Below, piece by piece: positions 18,515 to 26,842 of a stretch of 64,000 nucleotides of DNA (its first letter is position 1; each line of letters opens with the position of its first letter). The translations under genes and the position numbers were made by a program. Under the pieces are notes generated by a model. It did not search any database, was not told the origin of the DNA, and worked only from the letters and a program-made list of their open reading frames with translations. The DNA is from Streptomyces sp. NBC_00433 (GTDB taxonomy: Bacteria; Actinomycetota; Actinomycetes; Streptomycetales; Streptomycetaceae): positions 5,227,501-5,291,500 of the forward strand of contig CP107926.1 in the NCBI GenBank assembly GCA_036015235.1, written 5' to 3'.

Positions 18515-18706
18515 GCGGCTGGGCTGCTCCACGGCCTCGGTCACACCCACCGGACGATCATGGAAGAGGCCGCCACCCCGCCCAAACGCATCGACGAGCG
18601 GCTCGGGCACGAGGACGTCCCCGTCCAGGCCCGCTACTCCCACGTCACCCCACGCATGCGCGCCCGGCTCAGCGGGAGGACGCGCTCGGAGCCCGGCGCC
18701 ATATGA
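18515..18706 (+). pseudogene. Tyrosine-integrase C-terminal remnant
   Basis: A reading frame without its own start encodes GLLHGLGHTHRTIMEEAATP, then RIDERLGHEDVPVQARYSHV and TPRMRARL. This matches the end of the catalytic domain of phage-type tyrosine recombinases, with the H-x-x-R box (HTHRT), the LGH box and the catalytic Tyr in YSHV. Everything upstream of the H-x-x-R box is missing. The fragment marks decayed mobile DNA at the left side of the toxin-antitoxin and Wadjet region. Confidence 0.7.
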
Positions 18707-18780
18707 GCCCCGGCTCCCCGGTTGTGGCGCTCGACGGGCTTCTGAGATCGGGAGAAAGACCAGGCCAGAGGGCAGAAGAG

Positions 18781-19179
18781 TCAGAGCTTCACGAGTGCGA
18801 CGCGGTCACCGCAGAGTTTGCGCATGTCGTCCTCGTCGGAGGTGAATATCGTGACCCGTCCGGGCTGACGGAGGGCTACGGCGGCCAGGGCTGCGTCGCT
18901 CGCGTATTTGTGGCCGTGCAGCCCGGCGTCCTGGAGGAGGTCAATGGCGGCATTCGCGATCTGCTCGGTCACCGGCTCTACACGCAGCCGCGACAGCGCC
19001 CATCGCCATGCCGGCCGGTGAAGCTTGGCGTGGTATGCCTCAATGAGGGTCATCGAGGTCGTGACCACGGGGATGTCCGAGCGGTCGGCGTCCTTGATGC
19101 GCGCACCCATCCGCCGGTCGCCGCGTACCCACTGGGACAGTCCCTCGCTGTCGAGCAGGTAGACCTGCCCGTCGCTCAC
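18781..19179 (-). CDS. PIN-domain ribonuclease toxin (VapC-like)
   Basis: A 132-aa single PIN domain. Acidic residues in the expected places are Asp10 in YLLDSEGLSQW, Glu near 46 in TSMTLIEAYHAK, Asp in KYASDAALAAVAL and Asp in IFTSDEDDMRKL, which together would bind the catalytic metal. It overlaps the upstream antitoxin gene by 4 nt (ATGA), the usual VapBC arrangement. It would act as a tRNA/rRNA/mRNA endonuclease held in check by the antitoxin. Confidence 0.85.
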   Translation of the reverse strand: MSDGQVYLLDSEGLSQWVRGDRRMGARIKDADRSDIPVVTTSMTLIEAYHAKLHRPAWRWALSRLRVEPVTEQIANAAIDLLQDAGLHGHKYASDAALAAVALRQPGRVTIFTSDEDDMRKLCGDRVALVKL

Positions 19180-19463
19180 GCGGCGGCCCCCGGCGGATTG
19201 GCCGCCTTGCGCGCCCGCTCCTCGCGTTCGGCGTGGGCCCGCTCGATTTCCCTGCGCTCAGCCTCCGCCTCGGCCAATTCTTCCTCCGTGACGGGCCCGT
19301 ATTCGGACTCCCACCAGTCGACGGCTTCGTGCAACCGCTCCCGCTCCCGCTGGCGCTCGACAGCCTGTGTGACGTAGCGGCTGAAGCCACCGGGGCCGAC
19401 CTCGGAGCGGATCTCCTCGGCCAGTTCCTCCGGCAAGGTCACGGTGTACTTCTTGGTTGCCAT
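19176..19463 (-). CDS. VapB-like ribbon-helix-helix antitoxin
   Basis: A 95-aa protein. The N-terminus MATKKYTVTLPEELAEEIRS is a ribbon-helix-helix DNA-binding segment; the rest is a highly charged helix (EEELAEAEAERREIERAHAE) likely to wrap the toxin. The start at 19463 is preferred; MVDG at 19475 is also possible. Its stop overlaps the PIN toxin start. The pair probably autoregulates through the RHH domain. Confidence 0.8.
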   Translation of the reverse strand: MATKKYTVTLPEELAEEIRSEVGPGGFSRYVTQAVERQRERERLHEAVDWWESEYGPVTEEELAEAEAERREIERAHAEREERARKAANPPGAAA

Positions 19464-19598
19464 ACCATCGACCATACCGACTGTGTGACACATTCGCCAT
19501 CACCGGCGAAGGGGCCGTTGGGCGCAGAAGCCCGCCGGCCCGGACGCCCGCGCGCTGCCCAGGACGCGACATCTGCCAGGGGGCTGCGCCCGGGCGGG

Positions 19599-19871
19599 TC
19601 AGTCCAGCCAGACCGCCATCGCGTCGCCGTCACGAGCGGCGGCCTCGAAGAACGGCACCAGGATGTCGACGGGAAAGTCGATCCGCCGCAGCATGAGGGC
19701 CAGGGTGTCCCACGCCTTGCCGATGTCGAGACAGCGGGACTGAGAGCCGCCAGTTTCGTCCATCCCGACATCGATCAGCTCCTCGATGAAGTCCAGGGCC
19801 CAGCGTGGATCCTCGACCGCGCGCTCGAGTTCGGCCGGCGTCAGGCGGGCATACTCGCCGATCATGCTCAT
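19599..19871 (-). CDS. Short DUF1877-like protein, probably truncated
   Basis: A 90-aa protein beginning MSMIGEYARLTPAELERAVE and then DPRWALDFIEELIDVG, followed by RCLDIGKAWDTLALMLRRID. These are the N-terminal hallmarks of DUF1877. Family members are usually about 150-180 aa, but here the protein ends after FPVDILVPFFEAAARDG. The second half is missing, so it is either a short variant or a decayed copy. The family function is unknown. Confidence 0.65.
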   Translation of the reverse strand: MSMIGEYARLTPAELERAVEDPRWALDFIEELIDVGMDETGGSQSRCLDIGKAWDTLALMLRRIDFPVDILVPFFEAAARDGDAMAVWLD

Positions 19872-20022
19872 GGTCCGGATCGTAGATGTTGGGGCTGACA
19901 GAGGCTCTGGCCCCCTGAGCCCCCATCTTCTCAGCGCCCGCCGTAGCCGACGGCCGGGTCCCTTTGCGGTACAGGTGGCTGGTCTGGGACGTGCGCGCCG
20001 GCGGCAGCGAGGAGGTCGAGCA

Positions 20023-21285
20023 TCAGCGCAGGTCGTCCACCAACAGGTCGAGCGTGGCCTCTTCATGGAGGGCGATGCTCAGTGCCTCCATGGTCGGCGC
20101 GAGATCGGTGTCCCAGCCGGCGTCGACAGGCCGTCCTGTGAGCGGGAGTTGCGGGACACCCTGGGCCTGAATGCGGGCGGCGAGTCGTTCGTAGTCCTCG
20201 GCGCTCATCCGCCACGGTCGGGCGTCGTGGCGCCGGATGATCCGGTTGGCCAAGGCGATCCCGGGCCAGTCGAAATCGCCGTGGTAGGCGAAGTGACAGT
20301 CTGTGGCGGCGAGGGCGTCGAGGAGGGTGAGGACCACGGTGGAGGCGCTGCCTGACGTGCAGACCAGCGGCTGCGTGCAGGCTGCGTCGGCCGCGGCCTC
20401 CAGCACCCGGGGGTTCTCGCATATACGGATGAGCGTGCCGGGCGGCATGGCCAACTCCAAGGAGTGGAGATCGCGGAGTGTCATGTGCGTCTCGGCGTGG
20501 TGGTCCGCCCGGTCCCGCAGGGCCTGCTCGCGCCAGCCGGAGCCCTCCGGGCGCAGGCCGTAGGCGAGGACGGTACTGGAGACCTCGTCCGGAGTGACGC
20601 CGGCCAGCCGCCATAGTGAGCGTCGTCCGGCGGCGCCCTCCGGGACTTCCGCGCTATGGGCGAGTGCGATGCCCCGTTGCACGAGCCGGGCGAGCCACGT
20701 GCCGTCATCCAGGCCGTGCGCAGACCCGGTCGCCTCGGTGGCGATCTCGCCACGGCCGCGTGCGGCCGTTCCCATCGGGCCGAGCAGCATGACGAGGATG
20801 TGGAGGGCTTGGTGGAGGCTGCGGATCGCAGTGTCGGGAGTCACTCCCCGTGGCGCGCCCGCCCGCCGGAGCCCGTCGTACCAATGGTGCGCCCACGCCT
20901 CGTCGGCGAGAGGTGAAGAGCTCAGCGCTTCGGACAGTGAGGACCACACGTGTTCGCGGCGGGCGTCGGCGTCCGCGCGCACCGCACGCCGGTCGGTCAG
21001 GGGCGGTCCGAGAGCCTGGACGACTGCCACCAGACCGGCTCCGGCGGCCGAGGTGCGAAGGCGGGTGTCGAGTTCGGCGAGCCTCACGGTCGCCTCCGCG
21101 CCCGTGAGGGTCCTGCCCAGGAGCTGCGACAGGGCCGTCCGCTCGGACGCGTCCAGGCCGGTGAGCCTGAGCGTTCCGGTCGCTTGCAGCCCGTTGCGTT
21201 CCAGGCGGGCGCGCAGGCCGGTCCACAGCCGCTGGAGTCCTGGTCCGGCGAGCCAGGTCCGCGTCTCCGCGGGGATCGTGCTCAT
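20023..21285 (-). CDS. jetD: Wadjet JetD, DUF3323/DUF2399 (Toprim-like nuclease)
   Basis: A 420-aa protein of the TIGR02679 type. The C-terminal DUF2399 part holds Toprim-like acidic residues: Glu290 in LIRICENPRVLEAAA and Asp337/Asp339 in YHGDFDWPGIALANRI. In Wadjet systems JetD is the nuclease that cuts closed circular DNA after the JetABC SMC-like motor has extruded it. The start at 21285 overlaps the jetC stop by 4 nt (ATGA); an upstream in-frame ATG at 21366 lies inside jetC. It is the last gene of the operon. Confidence 0.88.
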   Translation of the reverse strand: MSTIPAETRTWLAGPGLQRLWTGLRARLERNGLQATGTLRLTGLDASERTALSQLLGRTLTGAEATVRLAELDTRLRTSAAGAGLVAVVQALGPPLTDRRAVRADADARREHVWSSLSEALSSSPLADEAWAHHWYDGLRRAGAPRGVTPDTAIRSLHQALHILVMLLGPMGTAARGRGEIATEATGSAHGLDDGTWLARLVQRGIALAHSAEVPEGAAGRRSLWRLAGVTPDEVSSTVLAYGLRPEGSGWREQALRDRADHHAETHMTLRDLHSLELAMPPGTLIRICENPRVLEAAADAACTQPLVCTSGSASTVVLTLLDALAATDCHFAYHGDFDWPGIALANRIIRRHDARPWRMSAEDYERLAARIQAQGVPQLPLTGRPVDAGWDTDLAPTMEALSIALHEEATLDLLVDDLR

Positions 21286-24200
21286 ACGGACACCAGCCGC
21301 CGGTTCCGGCCGTTCCACGTGTAGTGGAGGGTGGCCACACCGCGGACGTGGGGGTCGCGCAGGCACTCGTAGATGTGCAGGGACGGGACGTCGGCCCAGT
21401 TGCCCATGAGGCGTTCGCTGGTCAGTACGAAGTCCAGGTCGAGGTCGACGAGGATGCGCCCCAGCCGTGCGTGGGTCGGCTCATCGACCTTGGCGAAGGC
21501 GTCGTCGAGCAGGATCAGCCGCGGCGCGTGTGGGGCGGATTCGCCGAGGGTGGTGAAGTGCGAGGCGGCCGCGGCGAACAGGACGAGGTAGGAGAGCACG
21601 CGCTGCTCGCCCTGGCTCAGGCCGGTGCGGCCGGTCAGCGGCCGCTTACGACCCGGACGCGCGTCCTCGACGACGAAGGCATGGAAGCGGAACCAGCCCC
21701 GGTAGTCGAGTGCCGTGCGCAGGTGTGCGGAGTAGCCGGCCGCCGGGTTGGCCCTGCGAGCGTCCTCGATCCGTCGTTGCAGCACCTCGCGCAGTCGTTG
21801 CGTCTGCTCGCGAGTGCGCAGGCCTGATGGGCTGCGCAGCAGTTCCACGGCCGCGCGCACATCGGCGTCCACGTCCTCGTGCAGCTTCCACTGCAGCTCG
21901 ACCCCGAGGCCGTGTGACGTCCGGACCGTCCTGAGCGTGTCGTTGAGAGCGGTGACGAGACCGGCGGCCGCGATGACCTGGGCGGACAGGTGGTCGCCGA
22001 GTTCGCCGGTGAGAAAGCGCTGGAACACCTCGCTTTCGCGCTGGGTCAGCCGGCCGCGGGCCTCGGCCGCCTGCGCGCCGATCCGCAGCCCGACGACGGC
22101 GACGTCGTGCGAGCCGTGGTCGTCGAGGAGGCGGCAGACCTTGATGCCGGCCATTTCGAGCAGTTGCGCGTCGAAACCGCCGGCCAGCGCGTCGCGAAGG
22201 GTGGTGTAGCGGTTCATGAGGGTGCTGTCCGACACGTCGCGGGCCGGTCGCCCCAGCCCCGCGCTCACGGCTTCGGCGACCTGCCTGAGCATCCGGATCC
22301 TGCCGCGGACGTCCGTATCGGGCAGGTCGGCGTCCCGGGCCGGGAGCGAGGCGGTCTCCAGCCCGGCGCCCCTCGTCACGTCTGTGCGCCCCAGCGCGCT
22401 GTGCAACGCATTCCCTGCCGCGATCACCGCGGACTCCTGACGCGCCAGGTCCTCCCGCAGCCGCGTCTCCTTCTCCTCCGACCGCACGCGCCCGTCACGC
22501 GCGCGTTCTGCTGCGTTCTGCGCGGCGGGTTGAGCGCGAGAGGTCGCATCGATCCGTGACGTGGCGGATGCCTCGCGGGCCAGGATCTCGCTCTCGGACG
22601 ACCCCACCGCCTTCTCCAGCGTCGCTAGACGGGCACGGGCCGGACGCAGTTCGTCCATCCGGGACCGGTAGTCCGCCTCGGCGCTGCGGCGGTCCGCACG
22701 GGAGCTGCCGTACGTCGCCCGCGCAGCCTGGTCGTCACCGAGCGACTCGGATACGCGGTGGACGGTCTTGGACAGTCGCCCGAGCACGCCGAGCACGACC
22801 GTCAGGGCGGTGGCGGTACGGGCCAGGTCCTCGGTGCCGCCCGGCAGGTCGTTCGCGGTCGCCGCGGCTTCGGCCGCCGTACGGGCCTGCACCGCGACGG
22901 TGCGCAAATCGTCTGCCTTGCGAGCCGCAGCCGACACCTTCCCTGCCAGCTCCCGCACCGCGGCCTCTTTTCCGGCTGCCTCCGCCCAGGCGCCGGACAG
23001 CCGCCGGGAAGGCGGGAATCGCCGCAGGGCGTCGTCGAGGGCCGTGCGGCGGAGATCGACGCCCGCCAGTTGTTCCTGGACCTCCGAGAGCTGGACACTC
23101 ACCTCGGCAATCCGAGCGTCCAGCTCGGCAAGCTGCCGTCGCCGCGTCTCGGCACGCACGCCCGCCCCCACGAACTGCGCGGCGGGTTTGACGCTGCGCC
23201 CGCTGAGCACGCCGAGACGCCAAGTGCCGTCCCAGTAGACGGCACTTGTCGTACGGGACTCGTCCCCGGGTGCCAGGGAGACCGACGACAGCACGTGCAC
23301 GATCCGCTCGACGGCGACGCCGGTGCCGGTCGCGTCCACCGGACGCAGAGCTGCCGCCAGGCTCGGGCCTTCCACTGTCGAGGTGTGAGGGGCGAGGAGG
23401 GTGTCGAGCGTGCCGGCGTCGAGAACGGTCCCGTCGGCAGTGACCCATGCGTCCAGTAGTCCGCTTGCCTGGAGAGCGGCTTCGAGGTGGGCTTGCTGGG
23501 TGTCGGAGAGCCCGTCCGTGAAGTCGACCAGCCGGTAGAAGGGCGCACCTGTCCCCTCGTGCCGGGCGGCCCGGCGATGCGGTGGCGGAGGGGGAGTGGG
23601 GTCAGGTTGCCGTTCCCATTCGCGCCGCTGCTCGGCCAGGCTGTCGAGTGTGGTGCGCAACTGCCGCATCTCAACGGCAAGATGGTCGCGTTCACCGGAC
23701 AGGCGACCGGCGCAGGGGGCGAGAACGAGGTGGGCGGCCTCGGCGGCGTGGGCGTCGATCTCCGCCGGCAGCGTCCGGTCGGCGAAGAGAGCGTCGGGCG
23801 CCGAGGCGAACGCGGTCAGGGCCAGGACCTCGTTGAGGTCGGGGCAGTCGGGGGCGAGCCTGGCATCCAGGCGTTCTGCCCACCTCGCGACCTCCTGCCC
23901 ATACGAGGCACTCTCCGTCACCACACGTGTACGGGCCGTCTCCAGGTGGGCGGTGGTTTCCTGAAGGTCCTGCTCGTAGCGCTCCCGCTCGGCATCCGCG
24001 CCGGCTGCTTCGGTGAGTGCCTTGCGGGCCTCGGCGAAAAGCCGTTGCACCTCGGCGACCGCGCGCGAGCGGTTGGCGGCGACGCTCCTGCCCGCTTTCA
24101 GCTGCTGGTGCCATGCGCCCAGTGCCGCCGACGTTGCGACGGTGTCGAGGGCGGCGACACGCTCGTGACGTACTTCGTGGTGCCCACCGTCGGGGTCCGG

Positions 24201-25520
24201 CACCTCGACGGTGCGCGGTCCGTCGAGCTCGGTCTGCCGCGGGGTGACAGCCTCACCGAGGTGGGCGGCGGGCAGTCCGGCCTTCTCGGCGTCCGACAGC
24301 AGTTCCCGGTGGTCGGAGGCGATGTCTTTGAGGCGATCCGCCGACTGCCGGAGTTCGCCGGCAAGCCGCTCCGCGGCGCCCTTCTCCGCGCGGTGGGCGT
24401 TCAGCAGGGCCGAGCAGGACGTCACGGCCGCGGTGTGCAGCGCCCGGACGGTCGCGCGGCGCTCCGACAGCTCCTGCACGCTGCGGTACCCGTCGCTGCT
24501 CTGTACCGCGGCGAGTTCGTCCTGGGCCGCCTCCCGTTCCTCCGAGATGTCCGTCAGCCGCTGCACGGCCACGCTTTCAGCCTCCCGCAGCGCGCTGACC
24601 TCCTTGGCCGCGTCCCCTGCTCTTCTGCGCCATTCAGCGAGCATGTCCAGCTCACCGAGGACCGCCTGGGAGGCTTTGCGCAGGACCCCGGACAGGTAGC
24701 CGCGGTAGTCGTCGAGGAAGGTGCGGAGGGCCGCGTCCGTCTTTTCGAGCCGGCCCAGCTCGGTGCGGACGGCGTCCAGGTCGTGCAGGTTGCGTGCGAC
24801 CTTCTCCACGACCTCGTCGTCCAGGCCGGGCAACGTCTCGCTCAGCAGGGTGACAAGGCCGCCGGACTCGATGCGGTCACCCACCGTCGGGCGGCGCAGC
24901 CGGTGGAGGAGCTGGGTGAGGTTGCGGAAGCGTGTCGTGTCGGTGATCCCGAAGACCTCGCGGGCGACTCGGGTGCGATGCTCGACGGCCCGCTCCGTCA
25001 CATTGTCGGCGCCGACGCGCTCCTTCAGTTTCTCCACCGGCAAGGGCTGGCCCGCTTCCACCAGATGCAGGTCCTCGCCCACCCGGAGAGGTGTGACGAA
25101 GAATGCCGGGACGGCCCTGCCGGTCGACTTCGACGCCCGGATCGCTGCACCCAGCGTGAGGAACTCCTCCCGGCCGCCGTCCTCGTCCGCCGGCCTGCGG
25201 AACTCGACCCAGAGATAGCCCGCGCGGTTGGTCTGCTCCACGCCGTCCAGCATCAGCCAGACGAGCGTGGTGCGGCCTGTCCCCGTCGCGTCGAGCGCAC
25301 GGGCGTCGCCGTCGAGCAGGTAGGGCAGCAGCATCTCCAGGGCCTTGGATTTGCCCGCACCGTTCTTGCCGCGCAGCAGCAGTCTGCCGTCGCCGAAGGC
25401 GAAATCCTGCTCGTCGTACTGCCAGACGTTGCGGATGCCGGCTCGGTGGAGCCGGAACCGGCGTGCGGCCGCCGCCGGAGCCGGACGGGGGGCGGGGACC
25501 GTGGGGAGGTCGGCGGTCAT
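21282..25520 (-). CDS. jetC: Wadjet JetC, SMC-like ATPase (TIGR02680)
   Basis: A 1412-aa SMC-type ATPase. The Walker A motif GKNGAGKS is at residues 51-58. It is followed by long Ala/Glu/Arg-rich coiled coils on both sides of a central hinge-like region (about 600-800), and by a C-terminal ABC signature LSQGEQ near 1301-1306 and Walker B LILLDDAFAKVD near 1335-1346. This is the TIGR02680 architecture. It forms the DNA-extruding motor of Wadjet with JetA and JetB. It overlaps jetB and jetD by 4 nt each. Confidence 0.92.
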   Translation of the reverse strand: MTADLPTVPAPRPAPAAAARRFRLHRAGIRNVWQYDEQDFAFGDGRLLLRGKNGAGKSKALEMLLPYLLDGDARALDATGTGRTTLVWLMLDGVEQTNRAGYLWVEFRRPADEDGGREEFLTLGAAIRASKSTGRAVPAFFVTPLRVGEDLHLVEAGQPLPVEKLKERVGADNVTERAVEHRTRVAREVFGITDTTRFRNLTQLLHRLRRPTVGDRIESGGLVTLLSETLPGLDDEVVEKVARNLHDLDAVRTELGRLEKTDAALRTFLDDYRGYLSGVLRKASQAVLGELDMLAEWRRRAGDAAKEVSALREAESVAVQRLTDISEEREAAQDELAAVQSSDGYRSVQELSERRATVRALHTAAVTSCSALLNAHRAEKGAAERLAGELRQSADRLKDIASDHRELLSDAEKAGLPAAHLGEAVTPRQTELDGPRTVEVPDPDGGHHEVRHERVAALDTVATSAALGAWHQQLKAGRSVAANRSRAVAEVQRLFAEARKALTEAAGADAERERYEQDLQETTAHLETARTRVVTESASYGQEVARWAERLDARLAPDCPDLNEVLALTAFASAPDALFADRTLPAEIDAHAAEAAHLVLAPCAGRLSGERDHLAVEMRQLRTTLDSLAEQRREWERQPDPTPPPPPHRRAARHEGTGAPFYRLVDFTDGLSDTQQAHLEAALQASGLLDAWVTADGTVLDAGTLDTLLAPHTSTVEGPSLAAALRPVDATGTGVAVERIVHVLSSVSLAPGDESRTTSAVYWDGTWRLGVLSGRSVKPAAQFVGAGVRAETRRRQLAELDARIAEVSVQLSEVQEQLAGVDLRRTALDDALRRFPPSRRLSGAWAEAAGKEAAVRELAGKVSAAARKADDLRTVAVQARTAAEAAATANDLPGGTEDLARTATALTVVLGVLGRLSKTVHRVSESLGDDQAARATYGSSRADRRSAEADYRSRMDELRPARARLATLEKAVGSSESEILAREASATSRIDATSRAQPAAQNAAERARDGRVRSEEKETRLREDLARQESAVIAAGNALHSALGRTDVTRGAGLETASLPARDADLPDTDVRGRIRMLRQVAEAVSAGLGRPARDVSDSTLMNRYTTLRDALAGGFDAQLLEMAGIKVCRLLDDHGSHDVAVVGLRIGAQAAEARGRLTQRESEVFQRFLTGELGDHLSAQVIAAAGLVTALNDTLRTVRTSHGLGVELQWKLHEDVDADVRAAVELLRSPSGLRTREQTQRLREVLQRRIEDARRANPAAGYSAHLRTALDYRGWFRFHAFVVEDARPGRKRPLTGRTGLSQGEQRVLSYLVLFAAAASHFTTLGESAPHAPRLILLDDAFAKVDEPTHARLGRILVDLDLDFVLTSERLMGNWADVPSLHIYECLRDPHVRGVATLHYTWNGRNRRLVSV

Positions 25521-26842
25521 GAAAGAGGCTCCTGCTGTCCGTCGATGGCGGCGGCCGCTCGATGGGCGGGCCGTACGGTGACCTGTGCGGCATACCTGGC
25601 CGCGGCGGCCAGCAGCACCAGGCCGCTGCCGGAAGCCCGCGCACCGGATACGTCGGTCACGGGCCGGCCTTCGGGAACGGCTTCGTCGTAGCCCTCGGGG
25701 AGACCGGCGCCTTGGGATCGCAGCACGCCGTCGCGGGCCACGAGCCGCATCCGGACGAGCAGGTCCACGACGGCCGCGCCCAGGGCCGGCGGATCTTCGA
25801 CGAGTTCGCGTTTCCAGTTGCTGCGCCGCCCGTACGAAGCGACGACCTCCGCCAGGATCTCGTCGATCAGGCCGTCCCGGATCGGTACGCCGATGACGAG
25901 GTGGCCACCGGTCGCGGGGTGGCCGGGACTCTCGGGACGCAGCCTCTCGACCAGTTCACCCAGCGCGAGCAGGGCGGCTTGCGCCACCGTCCCGCTGCCC
26001 GGGAAGTTCACGTCGGACAGCTCGTCGTCGGGGTCCACCAGGGCGGCGCCCTCGGCCCGGATCTCGGTCTCCAGGCCGAGCAGTTCGGAGAACGCCTGGG
26101 CCTCACGGCGCTGCCGGGTACGCAGCCAGTCGCGTTCGGCGTCGGTCAACTCGTCGAGGTGGACGACGGGCGTCTCCACGAGCATCCGCCGCACGTACGT
26201 ACGCGGCCCGCCGAAGCCCGGGTCGGCCGCCCGCCGCACGAGGTCGGTCCCGCTCGTGCTCTGCGTGAGCGGGCCGGCGACCACCGCTCGGGCCATCTCC
26301 CGATCCACCGAGATCAGGGCCTCGCCGCCGTCCTCCTGCTCGACGACCCCGACGCTCCCCTCTGTCTCGGCGAGCACACCCCAGTCGACCAGCTGCCGGA
26401 GAGCGGCGCCCAGCGTGCGTTTGCCGGTGGCCCTGCCGACGTTCTCCCACTCCACGCCGGCGTCGGCCGCCGCCGCCTTGATGTCGGCGACGAGCTGGGA
26501 CAACAGCATCTGCTCGGGTGCCGTGACCAGCACCGACAGAGCGAGGGCCAAGCAGGCGTAGGTGCGCGGGGTGAAGGGGGTACCACTGGACCGCACCAGC
26601 CGGTGGCCCGCCCTTTGTCCCAGACCCGCCTTGAACAGCCGGGCGTAGGAGGTGTCAACGAGCAGCCGGTATCCGAGAACCTGCTGGAAATGCTGCGTGA
26701 GCCAGTCCGCGTGGCGACGGATCAGGGGGAAGAGGCCGGCGTGCGGGCCGTCCGCGGTCACCAGCGGATGGGCGAGCAGCAGCCGTCCCGCACTGCGGCG
26801 TTCGGTCGCGAGGGCGACGTCATGAGCCGAGGGCACGGTCAC
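25517..26842 (-). CDS. jetB: Wadjet JetB, DUF2398 (TIGR02678)
   Basis: A 441-aa protein with a GTG start (VTVPSAHDVALATERRSAGR). It matches the TIGR02678/DUF2398 kleisin-partner (KITE-like) subunit. Recognisable stretches are LLAHPLVTADGPHAGLFPLI near the N-terminus, ARLFKAGLGQRAGHRLVRSS and a winged-helix-like C-terminal half. It overlaps jetA by 4 nt (GTGA) and jetC by 4 nt (ATGA). The overlaps imply coupled translation of complex subunits. Confidence 0.88.
   Translation of the reverse strand: MTVPSAHDVALATERRSAGRLLLAHPLVTADGPHAGLFPLIRRHADWLTQHFQQVLGYRLLVDTSYARLFKAGLGQRAGHRLVRSSGTPFTPRTYACLALALSVLVTAPEQMLLSQLVADIKAAAADAGVEWENVGRATGKRTLGAALRQLVDWGVLAETEGSVGVVEQEDGGEALISVDREMARAVVAGPLTQSTSGTDLVRRAADPGFGGPRTYVRRMLVETPVVHLDELTDAERDWLRTRQRREAQAFSELLGLETEIRAEGAALVDPDDELSDVNFPGSGTVAQAALLALGELVERLRPESPGHPATGGHLVIGVPIRDGLIDEILAEVVASYGRRSNWKRELVEDPPALGAAVVDLLVRMRLVARDGVLRSQGAGLPEGYDEAVPEGRPVTDVSGARASGSGLVLLAAAARYAAQVTVRPAHRAAAAIDGQQEPLS

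Noticed and set aside
23487-25691. 734-aa open frame on the plus strand
   Set aside because: It is antisense to jetC, whose ATPase motifs are intact.
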